Positions 34,095 through 42,560 of a stretch of 43,510 bases of DNA are shown here, piece by piece (position 1 is the stretch's first letter; each line of letters starts with the position of its first letter). Source of the stretch: Gammaproteobacteria bacterium (lineage in GTDB: Bacteria > Pseudomonadota > Gammaproteobacteria > Steroidobacterales > Steroidobacteraceae); NCBI GenBank assembly GCA_003137095.1, contig PLET01000099.1, positions 135-43,644 on the forward strand, given 5' to 3'. The notes beneath the pieces were generated by a model, which worked only from the letters and a program-made list of their open reading frames with translations, had not been told where the DNA came from and searched no databases. The position numbers and the translations under genes were made by a program.

Positions 34095-36274
34095 AGCGCC
34101 GTACCTTCCTGCAGGCAGGCGCCGCGGTGGGCGGCGGTCTGTTGCTCGATTTCTACTGGGCCGCGGCGCCGGCGGATGCCGCCACGGAATCCAAAGCCGT
34201 GGTGCTCAACGCCTACGTGCGGCTGTCCCCCGACGGCCTGGTCACCATCGTGTCGCCGAACCCGGAGGTCGGCCAGGGCATCAAGACCATGCTGCCCATG
34301 CTCATCGCCGAGGAACTGGACGTGGATTGGAAGGACGTGCGCATCGAACAGGCGCTCTCCGATCCGGCGGTCTACGGACGCCAGTTCGCGGGCGGCAGCG
34401 TGGCGACCCCGCTGCACTGGGATCCGCTGCGGCGGGTCGGTGCGGCGGGCCGCCAGATGCTCATCGCCGCGGCGGCGCAGACCTGGGACGTGGCGCCGTC
34501 CGATTGCGATGCCAGCAGCGGCGTGGTGCATCACCGGCCCAGCGCCCGGCACTTGACCTACGGTGCGCTGGCGGCAAGAGCCGCAACCCTGCCGGCACCG
34601 GACCTCAAGACCGTGGTGCTGAAGAACCCGAAGGATTTCAAAATCATCGGCACATCCAAGCGCGGCATCGACAGCCCGCTGGTGGTGACCGGCAAGCCGC
34701 TGTTCGGCATCGACATCACCGTGCCCGGCATGCTGTATGCGGTGTTCGAGAAATGTCCGGTGTTCGGCGGCAAGGCGCTCAGCGCGAATCTGGACGCGGT
34801 CAAGGCGCTGCCGGGCGTGCGCGATGCCTTCATCGTCGCGGGCGGAACGGTGTTCGACGGCCTGACCAGCGGCGTGGCCATCCTGGGTACGACCTGGTGG
34901 GCCGCGCAGAAGGCACGCCAATCTCTCGAGGTCGTCTGGGACGAGGGTCCGACCGCCTGGCAGAGCACAACCGGCTTTGCCAGGCGCGCGCTCGAACTGT
35001 CGCAGAGGCCGCCGACGCTCAAGGTCCGCAGTGAGGGCGACGTCGACGCGGCGCTGACCGCATCCGCCAAGGTGGTCGAGGCCGCCTACAGCTATCCTTT
35101 CATCGCGCACGCGCCGCTGGAGCCGCAGAATTGCACCGCGCATTTCAAGGACGGCAAGGTGGAGATCTGGGCGCCCACCCAGAATCCGGATCCCGGCCGC
35201 AAGATCGTCGCCAAGACCCTCGGTCTGACCGACGCCGACATCACCATCCACATGATCCGCTGCGGCGGCGGATTCGGCCGCCGGCTGATGAACGACTACA
35301 TGGTGGAGGCCGCCTGGATTTCCAAACAGGCCGGCGTGCCGGTGAAACTCCTGTGGAGCCGCGAGGACGACATGCGGCACGATTTCTACCGGCCGGCGGG
35401 CTTTCATTTCTTCAAGGCCGGTCTCGATGCCGCCGGCAAGGTGCAGGCCTTCCGCGACCATTTCGTGTCATTCGGCGCCGACGGCAAATTCGCGAACGCC
35501 GCGGTGCTGACGCCATCCGAATTCCCGGCGCGCTTCGTCGCAAACCTTGATTTTGCCGCCTCACTCATGCCTTGCGGCGTGCCGACCGGGCCGCTGCGCG
35601 CGCCGAACAGCAATGCCCTCGGCTTCGTGTTCCAGTCGTTCATCGACGAGCTCAGCGTCGCGGCCGGCAGGGATCCGGTGCAGTTCCGGCTCGATCTGCT
35701 CGGCGAGCGCCGCGTGTACGAGAACCCGGCGGGCCCGAACGGGCCGACTCCGCCCTTCGATTCCGGCCGCATGCGCGATGTGCTCGCCCTGGTGGCCGAG
35801 AAATCCGGCTGGGAGAAGCGTGCTTCCCTGCCGGCCGGTTCCGGAATGGGCGTGGCCTTTTATTACAGTCATTTCGGCTACTTCGCCGAGGTGGCGCAGG
35901 TCACCGTGAGCGCCGGCAATCTCAAGATCGACAAGGTCTGGGTGGCCGGTGACATCGGCAGCCAGATCATCAATCCCACCGGTGCCGAGAACCAGGTGCA
36001 GGGGGCTGCGCTCGACGGCATCGGCGAGGCGCTGGGTCAGGTCATCACCATCGAGGGTGGCCGCACCGTGCAGGGCAATTTCAACGACTTTCCGCTGCTG
36101 CGCATCCACCAGGCGCCGCCCGTCGAGGTGCACTTCCTGGTGTCGGATCATCCGCCCACCGGGGTGGGCGAGCCGGCGCTGCCGCCGGTGGTGCCGGCTT
36201 TGTGCAACGCCATTTTCGCGGCCACCGGCAAGCGCATCCGCAGCCTGCCCATCGATCCCAAGGCGCTCGCCTAG
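34091..36274 (+). CDS. iorB: Molybdopterin-binding subunit of isoquinoline 1-oxidoreductase family
   Basis: A 727-residue protein from ATG 34091; the frame upstream is shadow. It begins [20 protein letters not shown], a textbook Tat signal. IorB-type order is visible: [20 protein letters not shown], then [16 protein letters not shown], then [27 protein letters not shown] and the terminal [14 protein letters not shown], with Glu in the VGEP catalytic position. It hydroxylates N-heterocycles or aldehydes with water as the oxygen source. The true substrate is unknown. No xdhC-like maturation gene is present in the window. Confidence 0.92.
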   Translation: MKRRTFLQAGAAVGGGLLLDFYWAAAPADAATESKAVVLNAYVRLSPDGLVTIVSPNPEVGQGIKTMLPMLIAEELDVDWKDVRIEQALSDPAVYGRQFAGGSVATPLHWDPLRRVGAAGRQMLIAAAAQTWDVAPSDCDASSGVVHHRPSARHLTYGALAARAATLPAPDLKTVVLKNPKDFKIIGTSKRGIDSPLVVTGKPLFGIDITVPGMLYAVFEKCPVFGGKALSANLDAVKALPGVRDAFIVAGGTVFDGLTSGVAILGTTWWAAQKARQSLEVVWDEGPTAWQSTTGFARRALELSQRPPTLKVRSEGDVDAALTASAKVVEAAYSYPFIAHAPLEPQNCTAHFKDGKVEIWAPTQNPDPGRKIVAKTLGLTDADITIHMIRCGGGFGRRLMNDYMVEAAWISKQAGVPVKLLWSREDDMRHDFYRPAGFHFFKAGLDAAGKVQAFRDHFVSFGADGKFANAAVLTPSEFPARFVANLDFAASLMPCGVPTGPLRAPNSNALGFVFQSFIDELSVAAGRDPVQFRLDLLGERRVYENPAGPNGPTPPFDSGRMRDVLALVAEKSGWEKRASLPAGSGMGVAFYYSHFGYFAEVAQVTVSAGNLKIDKVWVAGDIGSQIINPTGAENQVQGAALDGIGEALGQVITIEGGRTVQGNFNDFPLLRIHQAPPVEVHFLVSDHPPTGVGEPALPPVVPALCNAIFAATGKRIRSLPIDPKALA

Positions 36275-36291
36275 AAGGTCTGCGCCCGGCA

Positions 36292-36318
36292 CTTGAATTC
36301 CCGGCGGCGCACCCCCAT
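36292..36318 (+). promoter_or_regulatory. Sigma-32 heat-shock promoter of htpG
   Basis: CTTGAA (36292-36297) and CCCCAT (36313-36318) are both exact consensus hexamers separated by 15 bases, at the long edge of the usual range. Transcription would begin near 36325, about 33 bases before the htpG start. It lies directly after the iorB stop. Confidence 0.78.
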
Positions 36319-36357
36319 GCAAAGCGCTTCGTTTCAGGGGCAACAGACATTCAGGCC

Positions 36358-38223
36358 ATGGAAACACAGACCAAAGAGTTTCAAGCCGAAACCAAGCAAG
36401 TTTTGCGACTGGTGATCCATTCGCTGTACTCGAACAAGGAAATCTTCCTGCGGGAATTGATCTCCAATGCCTCCGATGCCTGCGAGAAGCTGCGCTTCGA
36501 GGCTCTCGCCAATCCTGGCCTATTGGGGGCCGACGAGCTGTCGGTGACGCTGATCCCGGACTCGGGCGCCGGCACCCTCACCGTCAAGGACAACGGCATC
36601 GGCATGAGCGGCGACGAGGTGATCGCCAACCTCGGCACCATCGCCAGTTCCGGCACCCGGAAGTTTCTCGAATCCATGAGCGGCGATGCGGCCAAGGATG
36701 CGCAATTGATCGGCAGGTTCGGGGTGGGGTTCTATGCGGCCTTCATCGTCGCCGACCGCGTCGCCGTCGTGAGCAAGCGTGCGGACGGGGAGGGCGTGCG
36801 CTGGGAATCCGACGGCGAAGGCACCTATGAGATCCGCGACGACAGCAATCAGGAGCGCGGCACCGAGGTGATCCTGCATCTGCGCGCCGAGGACAGGGAA
36901 TTCCTCGAGCCCGCACGCCTGCGCCAGCTGGTGCGCCGCTATTCCGATCATCTGAGCCTGCCCATCGTGCTCGAGGCCGGCGGCTCGCGCGAAACCATCA
37001 ATCAGGCCAAGGCGTTCTGGACGCGACCGAAGTCCGAGCTGACGGACGAGGACTATCAGGCGTTCTACAAACACCTCACGCACGATACCGAGGACGCGCG
37101 CGCCTGGGCCCATAACCGGGTGGAGGGCAACATCGAATACACCTCGCTGCTGTATCTGCCGAAGCGCGCACCGTTCGATCTGTTCGATCGCGATCAGCGC
37201 GGCGGCGTGCAGCTGTATGTGAAGCGGGTGTTCATCATGGACAAGGCCGCCGAGCTGCTGCCGCCCTGGCTGCGGTTCATGCGCGGGCTGGTGGATACGG
37301 CCGACCTGCCGCTCAACGTGTCGCGCGAGCTGCTGCAGAACAACCGCACGGTGGAGAAGATCAGGTCCGCCCTGGTCAAGCGCACGCTGGATCTGCTCGA
37401 GGAACTCGCGGCCGACAAGCCCGCGGAGTATGCGGAGTTCTGGAAGACCTTCGGCATGGTGCTCAAGGAAGGCGTCATCGATGATGCCGGCCAGAGGGAG
37501 CGGATCGTCAAGCTGCTGCGCCTGCACTCCACCGCTGTCGCCGGCGATGCGGCCACCGTGACGTTCGCCGATTACGTATCGCGCATGAAACCGGACCAGA
37601 AGGCCATCTATTATCTGACGGCCGACACCCTGGCCGCGGCGCGCAACAGTCCTCATATTGAAGGCTTTCGCGCCCGCGACATCGAAGTGCTGCTGCTCAC
37701 CGATCGCGTCGACGAATGGGTGGCGAGCCACATCCACGAGTTCGAAGGCCGCAAACTCGCCAGCGCGGCGGGTTCGTCCGCCGACCTGACCTCCGCGATC
37801 CAGACCCCGGAACAGGCGGCCGCGGAATCCGCGTACAAGGAGACGCTGGCGCATCTGGGCAAAACGCTCTCGGGCAAGATCGCGAGCGCCAGCCTCTCCG
37901 GCCGGCTCACCGATTCGCCGGCCTGCCTGGTCGCCGGTGAATTCGGCCTGAGCCTGCGCATGGGACGCATCCTCAAGCAGGCGGGCCAGAACAATCCGTT
38001 CGCCGCGCTGCCCATCCTCGAGTTGAATCCGGCTCATCCGCTGGCGTTACGTCTCAAGGATGCCGCCGATGAATCGGCATTCGGGGAGCTGGCGACCGTG
38101 CTGTACGATCAGGCGTTGCTCGCGGAGGGCGGCGAACTGGAGGACCCGGCGACGTTCGTGCGCCGTGTCAACAAGCTCATCGTCGAGGGGCTGGCCCCGC
38201 AACCCAAGATCGTGCTCGGCTGA
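36358..38223 (+). CDS. htpG: Chaperone protein HtpG (Hsp90)
   Basis: A 621-residue protein, the typical HtpG length, starting METQTKEFQAETKQVLRL. The GHKL ATPase domain (about 1-215) contains NASDACEKLRFEAL, VKDNGIGMSGDEVIANLGTI and GRFGVGFYAAFIVADRV. The middle domain includes LYLPKRAPFDLFDRD and LPLNVSRELLQNNRTVEKI, and the C-terminal dimerisation domain ends at 621. It is an ATP-dependent cytoplasmic chaperone. A near-consensus sigma-32 promoter precedes it. The HtrA-like protease gene starts 2 bases after its stop, so the two share a transcript. Confidence 0.97.
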   Translation: METQTKEFQAETKQVLRLVIHSLYSNKEIFLRELISNASDACEKLRFEALANPGLLGADELSVTLIPDSGAGTLTVKDNGIGMSGDEVIANLGTIASSGTRKFLESMSGDAAKDAQLIGRFGVGFYAAFIVADRVAVVSKRADGEGVRWESDGEGTYEIRDDSNQERGTEVILHLRAEDREFLEPARLRQLVRRYSDHLSLPIVLEAGGSRETINQAKAFWTRPKSELTDEDYQAFYKHLTHDTEDARAWAHNRVEGNIEYTSLLYLPKRAPFDLFDRDQRGGVQLYVKRVFIMDKAAELLPPWLRFMRGLVDTADLPLNVSRELLQNNRTVEKIRSALVKRTLDLLEELAADKPAEYAEFWKTFGMVLKEGVIDDAGQRERIVKLLRLHSTAVAGDAATVTFADYVSRMKPDQKAIYYLTADTLAAARNSPHIEGFRARDIEVLLLTDRVDEWVASHIHEFEGRKLASAAGSSADLTSAIQTPEQAAAESAYKETLAHLGKTLSGKIASASLSGRLTDSPACLVAGEFGLSLRMGRILKQAGQNNPFAALPILELNPAHPLALRLKDAADESAFGELATVLYDQALLAEGGELEDPATFVRRVNKLIVEGLAPQPKIVLG

Positions 38224-38225
38224 CG

Positions 38226-39233
38226 GTGCTCGCGCCCGCACCCCGTTGGATCGAGCATGCGGATCCGGCGCCGCCGGATGAGGACGCGGCGCTGCTCGAT
38301 GCCTATTCCGGCGCCGTGATCGGCGCGCTCGAGCGCGTTGCGCCGGCGGTGACCTTCATCGAGGTGTCGCACAAGGCGCGCCGCGCGTCCCGAACGGTGC
38401 ATTCGAGCGGCTCGGGTTTCCTGTTCACACCGGACGGCTATCTGCTGACCAACAGCCACGTGGTGCACGGCGCCGCCCACATCACCGTGGGCTTGAGCGA
38501 TGAGAATCGCTTCGACGCGCAATGGGTGGGCAACGATCCGGATTCGGATCTGGCGGTGCTGCGCATCAGCTCTCCCGGTGCGCTGCCGTTCGTGGAGTGC
38601 GGCGATTCCAGCCGGCTGCGCGTCGGTCAGGTGGCCATCGCCATCGGTAACCCGCTCGGATACTCGAAGAGCGTGACCACCGGGGTGATCTCCGCGCTGG
38701 GACGTACGCTGCGCGCCAAGTCCGGCACCCTGATGCACGAGGTCATTCAAACGGATGCCGCCTTGAATCCGGGCAATTCCGGCGGACCCCTGGTCGACTC
38801 CCACGGCCGGGTGGTTGGCGTGAACACCGCCATGATTCCGCAGGCGCAGGCGATTTGCTTCGCCACCGGCATCAACACGGCGAAGTGGGTCATCAGCCAG
38901 CTGTTCGCGCACGGCCGGGTGCGGCGCGCTTACATCGGCGTCGCGGGTGCCACCGTGCCGGTCGCCACGCGGGTGGTGCGGCATTTCAACCTGCCCGGTT
39001 CCACCGCGGTGCTGGTTTCGGAGGTGCTTGCCGGCAGCCCCGCGGCGCTGGCCGGAGTCGCGGCGGGAGACCGCATCATCGCGCTGCAGGGCGCGCCGGT
39101 GGACGGCGTCGACAATCTGCAGCGCCTGCTCGACGCCGGCCGGATTGGCCGCGATTGCGAATTGACGTTGCTGCGGCGTTCGACCTTGGTGCATCTGACC
39201 ATCCGTCCGGTGGAAAAGGAGCCGAGCCCATGA
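38226..39233 (+). CDS. HtrA/DegP-like S1C serine protease without signal peptide
   Basis: A 335-residue protein with a GTG start 2 bases after htpG. The trypsin-like domain has H78 (TNSHVV), D108 (DPDSDLAVL) and S185 (NPGNSGGPL). One PDZ domain follows (about 235-325, VLAGSPAALAGVAAGDRIIAL). The N-terminus (MLAPAPRWIEHADPAPPDED) has no hydrophobic segment, whereas most HtrA proteins are exported or membrane-anchored. It therefore looks cytoplasmic. Its place behind htpG implies heat-shock expression. The stop overlaps the next start (ATGA). Confidence 0.9.
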   Translation: MLAPAPRWIEHADPAPPDEDAALLDAYSGAVIGALERVAPAVTFIEVSHKARRASRTVHSSGSGFLFTPDGYLLTNSHVVHGAAHITVGLSDENRFDAQWVGNDPDSDLAVLRISSPGALPFVECGDSSRLRVGQVAIAIGNPLGYSKSVTTGVISALGRTLRAKSGTLMHEVIQTDAALNPGNSGGPLVDSHGRVVGVNTAMIPQAQAICFATGINTAKWVISQLFAHGRVRRAYIGVAGATVPVATRVVRHFNLPGSTAVLVSEVLAGSPAALAGVAAGDRIIALQGAPVDGVDNLQRLLDAGRIGRDCELTLLRRSTLVHLTIRPVEKEPSP

Positions 39234-39778
39234 GCGATCTGTCTCACGCCGGCCTGGTGGTGCCCGTGGAGCCCACCGACCACCTACAGGGGTCGGAGCA
39301 CGCGCGGGTGACGCTGGTCGAATACGGCGATTTCGAATGCCCGAGCTGCAAGTTGGCGGCAGCCACGCCGCGATTGCTGATGGAGCGCTACCCGAACAGG
39401 ATTCGGTTCGTATTCCGGCACTTCCCGCTCGAGGAGGCGCATCCGCATGCGCTGCTCGCGGCCGAAGCCGCGGAGGCCGCCGCCGCGCAGGGCAGTTTCT
39501 GGCCCATGCACGACCTGCTTTTCGAGAACCAGGAGCATCTGAATTCCAGGGACTTGCAGCGCTACGCGGCCGAACTCGGCCTCGACACGGTGCGCTACCA
39601 CGCCGAGATGGACGATCACATCTATTTGCAAAAGGTCCGCGAACACATCGCGGGCGGACGCCGCAGCCACATTCGTGCGACACCCGCGTTTTTCGTCAAT
39701 GGCGCCGTGCAGGACATCTCATTCGGGATGAAAGCTCTGCACGACGCCGTCGCGGCCGTGTTTGCGCAGGCCGGCTGA
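39230..39778 (+). CDS. DsbA-family thioredoxin-fold protein without signal peptide
   Basis: A 182-residue protein from the ATG of an ATGA overlap. The redox pair is CPSC (37-40) in EYGDFECPSCKL, and the cis-proline loop is RATPAFFVNG. The helical insertion (ALLAAEAAEAAAAQGSFWPM) fits the Thioredoxin_4 group. Proteins of this group act on disulphides or as reductases. No export signal is present, so it should work in the reducing cytoplasm. It is the third gene of a probable htpG-protease-thioredoxin heat-shock operon. It ends 14 bases before a convergent gene. Confidence 0.9.
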   Translation: MSDLSHAGLVVPVEPTDHLQGSEHARVTLVEYGDFECPSCKLAAATPRLLMERYPNRIRFVFRHFPLEEAHPHALLAAEAAEAAAAQGSFWPMHDLLFENQEHLNSRDLQRYAAELGLDTVRYHAEMDDHIYLQKVREHIAGGRRSHIRATPAFFVNGAVQDISFGMKALHDAVAAVFAQAG

Positions 39779-39792
39779 GAGGGCCGCGCGGA

Positions 39793-40584
39793 TCAGCTCC
39801 AGTCGCCGCCGCCGCCATCGCCACCCGAGGAACCAGAGTCGTCCCAGGATGACGGATCTTCGGTGACACCGAAGTCCGAACCGCCCATGTCGCCGTTCGA
39901 CACCGGGTGGGACGGTGCCTCCTCCGCCGGCGCGATGGTCTCACGCCGTCCGTCCAGGAAATGATGCGCGAGTTCCTCGCCGGCCACCACGCCGGCACCC
40001 ACCGCCAAGCCCGAAGCCAGCCCGCCGGCGATGCCGGAGCCGATACCGCCGCCCGCCGCGCCCGGGCCGTAGCCGGGAGCGCCATACGCCGGGCCGGGAT
40101 AGCCGGGTGCCCCGCCCATCGCGGGAACGCCGCCGTATACCGGCGCGCTGCGCCGGCGCAGCATCAGGAAGATGCCGCCGACCACGACCAGACCGATCAG
40201 CAGCACGCCCCAGGGGATCTGCGGCGTGGGCCGCGTCGTCAGCCCGGCGGCGCCGGAATTCGACCCCAGCTGCGCCTTCAGTGCCCGCACCGCCTGCGGC
40301 GTCGCGAACGGCAATCCGGGCTCGATCTGTTCGGCCACGTTCAGCTCGACGCGCGCCAGGGAGGCGTTGCCCTGCCGGGCGTAGATCTCCGCCGCGACGT
40401 AATGCGCCTTGGCGCTGCGCGGATGATCGCGCAGTACCTGCGTCATCATCTGCTGTGCCTGGTCCAGGTGACCGCCTTCGGCGGCGACGTAGACGTCGTG
40501 CATGCTCGGATCGGTGTCCGCCAGCACGGGGCTCGACAACGCGGCGAAAGTCAACAACATCAAGGCTATGCGATACTTGACCAT
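39793..40584 (-). CDS. TPR-containing membrane protein with glycine-rich tail
   Basis: A 263-residue protein. A signal peptide (LMLLTFAALSSPVLAD) is followed by a TPR-like helical pair (about 27-85, ...YVAAEGGHLDQAQQMMTQVL and AHYVAAEIYARQGNASLARV). A transmembrane helix lies at about 125-142 (WGVLLIGLVVVGGIFLML), then a Gly/Pro/Tyr-rich region and a tail of Gly, Asp and Ser. I know of similar proteins only as hypothetical. The C-terminal side would be cytoplasmic if the signal is cleaved. The gene is monocistronic and convergent with the DsbA-like gene. The function is not evident. Confidence 0.75.
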   Translation of the reverse strand: MVKYRIALMLLTFAALSSPVLADTDPSMHDVYVAAEGGHLDQAQQMMTQVLRDHPRSAKAHYVAAEIYARQGNASLARVELNVAEQIEPGLPFATPQAVRALKAQLGSNSGAAGLTTRPTPQIPWGVLLIGLVVVGGIFLMLRRRSAPVYGGVPAMGGAPGYPGPAYGAPGYGPGAAGGGIGSGIAGGLASGLAVGAGVVAGEELAHHFLDGRRETIAPAEEAPSHPVSNGDMGGSDFGVTEDPSSWDDSGSSGGDGGGGDWS

Positions 40585-40683
40585 GTTCAGCCCTCAGTGG
40601 CGGATGTGCCACGCACAGTTAGATAGGGTCATTTGCCCGAAGTTCAACGGCTGCCCGAGGTTCGACGGCGATTTCAAACCGGG

Positions 40684-42066
40684 GTGTCCTTGCGTAACAC
40701 CATTGTAATCGTCGGCGGAGGCTTCAGCGGCACCGTGCTCGCGGCCAATCTGTTGCGCCGTCCTCCCGAGGCGGTCACCGAGATCGTGTTGATCGAGCGC
40801 GCCGCCGCCGTGGGCCGCGGCGTCGCTTATGCCGCCAACCCGCACGAGTTCCTCCTCAACGTGCCCGCGGCGCGCCTGTCGGCGGATTCGCGCGAACCTC
40901 TGCAGTTCCTGCAGTTCGCACGCCGCAGCCTGCCGCATGCCGACAGCGAGGATTTTCTGCCGCGGGCGTTGTACGGCGAGTATCTGCAGGAGCTGCTGCG
41001 CACCGCGGAGGGCGCCGCCCCGGCGCGGGTACATCTGCGCCGGGTGCACGATACGGTACGACGGGTGTCGCGGTCGGACGGGGCGCTCACGGTCGAACTG
41101 GCGCGGGGCGGCGGCATCGCCGCCCACATGGTGGTCTTGGCAACCGGCAATCCGCCGCCGCCGGAATTGCCGTTCGCCAGGCAGCTGCGGGCTCACCCGG
41201 GCTACTGGAACGATCCGTGGGATCTGCCCGAGGACGGCCCGGCTCCGCAGGCGGTGCTGATCGTCGGCACCGGATTGACCATGGCTGACCTCGCCTGTGC
41301 GCTGTGCGCACCGCCTGGGCGGGTCCCGGCGATTCACGCGATTTCGCGCCACGGCCTGCTGCCGCGATCGGAGACCGTATTCGGCTCCACTGTCCTGCCG
41401 GGCGCAGCGGCCGCGCTGGCCGGGGCCCATTCGATCCGGCGGCTGCTCGAGGTCAGCCGCACATTGGCGCGCGAGGTGCAGGCGCGGGGTGGCGACTGGC
41501 GCGAGGTGGTGACCGTGCTGCGCAACGCCGCACCCAGCATCTGGCGCCGCCTGGCGCAGCCCGAGCGGCTGCGATTCATGCGCCACCTGCAGACCTATTG
41601 GGACGTGCATCGCCATCGACTGCCGCCGACGTTGGCAGAACGCATCGCCACCCTGCGCAGCTCCGGCCACCTGCAGATCAACGCCGGACGAGTCGAGCGG
41701 CTCGAGCCGGCCGCGGATCGGATCGACGTGTTTTGGCGGCCGCGCGCAGCCGCCGACACCCGCGTGCTTCGCGTCGATGCGGTAATCAACGCCACCGGTC
41801 CCAATTACGCCGTGCCGACATCCCGTGATCCATTGATCGGCTCGCTGGCGGCAGATGGCCTGATCGCGGCAGATGGCCTGAATCTCGGGCTGCGCACGGC
41901 CGAACACGGCGCCTGCATCGATGTCGACGGAGTGCCGGCGAAGAACCTGTTCTATCTCGGACCCATGTTGCGGGCGGCGTGGTGGGAGGCCACCGCCGTG
42001 ACCGAGCTGCGCAACCACGCCGAGAAACTCGCCGAATTCCTCGCGGGCGGTGCCGCGCAGGTCTGA
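40684..42066 (+). CDS. FAD/NAD(P)-binding protein, YdhS/PF13454 type
   Basis: About 460 residues. The start is taken as GTG 40684 (TTG 40690 also possible), just before the FAD motif TIVIVGGGFSGTVLAANLL; the frame is open to a TTG at 40633. A GVAYAANPHEFLLNVPAARLS segment is typical of the FAD-NAD(P)-binding family. A second dinucleotide motif, VLIVGTGLTMADLACAL, follows. The end LFYLGPMLRAAWWEATAVTELR is conserved in the family. No reaction is established for most members. An 18-base in-frame tandem duplication gives LAADGLIAADGL near residue 390. It ends 3 bases before a convergent gene. Confidence 0.85.
   Translation: MSLRNTIVIVGGGFSGTVLAANLLRRPPEAVTEIVLIERAAAVGRGVAYAANPHEFLLNVPAARLSADSREPLQFLQFARRSLPHADSEDFLPRALYGEYLQELLRTAEGAAPARVHLRRVHDTVRRVSRSDGALTVELARGGGIAAHMVVLATGNPPPPELPFARQLRAHPGYWNDPWDLPEDGPAPQAVLIVGTGLTMADLACALCAPPGRVPAIHAISRHGLLPRSETVFGSTVLPGAAAALAGAHSIRRLLEVSRTLAREVQARGGDWREVVTVLRNAAPSIWRRLAQPERLRFMRHLQTYWDVHRHRLPPTLAERIATLRSSGHLQINAGRVERLEPAADRIDVFWRPRAAADTRVLRVDAVINATGPNYAVPTSRDPLIGSLAADGLIAADGLNLGLRTAEHGACIDVDGVPAKNLFYLGPMLRAAWWEATAVTELRNHAEKLAEFLAGGAAQV
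41848..41882 (+). repeat. 18-base tandem duplication inside the FAD/NAD(P)-binding gene
   Basis: GCGGCAGATGGCCTGA occurs at 41848 and again at 41866, 18 bases later, in frame. The protein therefore repeats AADGL. It looks like a recent slippage duplication. Confidence 0.8.
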
Positions 42067-42069
42067 GGA

Positions 42070-42504
42070 TTACAGCAGATCGTAGAGAAAATCGTAGCTC
42101 GAGCCTTTCGCATCGCGGGCATGCAGCTTCAAGGATCCCTTGGCGCCCGCATATTTTCCCGTGCCGCCGGTGATCGCCATCACCGAGTCGCCGTCATCGA
42201 GAAACGGGCCTTCCACGGTGATCTGGCCGTGCTTCAGCAGCAGCGTCCAAAAGCACTCCCAGCTCTTGCCGACCACAACCCGCACGCAGTAGCCCTGGTC
42301 CGAACCGAGCTGCGTCTTGTTGACCGCGTCGAAGACCGGGTTGGCGAAGGTGAGCAGATCGCCGACCGAATCGCCCTTCAGCCCGAGATCCAAGGTGGCG
42401 TCGGTGAGCGCGCGCTCGACCAGCTTGAGCTGTTCGCCGGCCCAGGCCGGCAGTGCGAACAGTGCCGCGGCGAGCGCCGCAATCCGAAGGCTGGGCATCG
42501 ACAT
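42070..42504 (-). CDS. Secreted allene-oxide-cyclase-barrel-like (dirigent-type) protein
   Basis: A 144-residue protein from ATG 42504 (ATG 42498 also possible), with AGGGGG ahead of it. Residues 1-22 are a Sec signal ending LPAWAGE. The rest is beta-rich, with a repeated-strand pattern and the ITGGTGKYAGAKGSLKLHA segment that is characteristic of AOC-barrel/dirigent-like proteins. Two cysteines (GYCVRVVVG and WECFW) could form a disulphide. The family has a small-molecule-binding barrel; the bacterial members have no settled role. It diverges from the dehydratase gene across 56 bases. Confidence 0.75.
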   Translation of the reverse strand: MSMPSLRIAALAAALFALPAWAGEQLKLVERALTDATLDLGLKGDSVGDLLTFANPVFDAVNKTQLGSDQGYCVRVVVGKSWECFWTLLLKHGQITVEGPFLDDGDSVMAITGGTGKYAGAKGSLKLHARDAKGSSYDFLYDLL

Positions 42505-42560
42505 GGCAGTATCCCCCTTTTGCAACCGACACCCGGCTGCCCGGCGATAATACTACCAAC

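Noticed and set aside
34022-35461. 479-codon minus-strand open frame across iorB
   Set aside because: Antisense shadow of a well-conserved molybdenum hydroxylase subunit; similar frames occur opposite uup and mprF.
36520-38037. 505-codon minus-strand open frame across htpG
   Set aside because: It is antisense to an unmistakable HtpG and has low-complexity Arg/His/Gln-rich composition without any domain.
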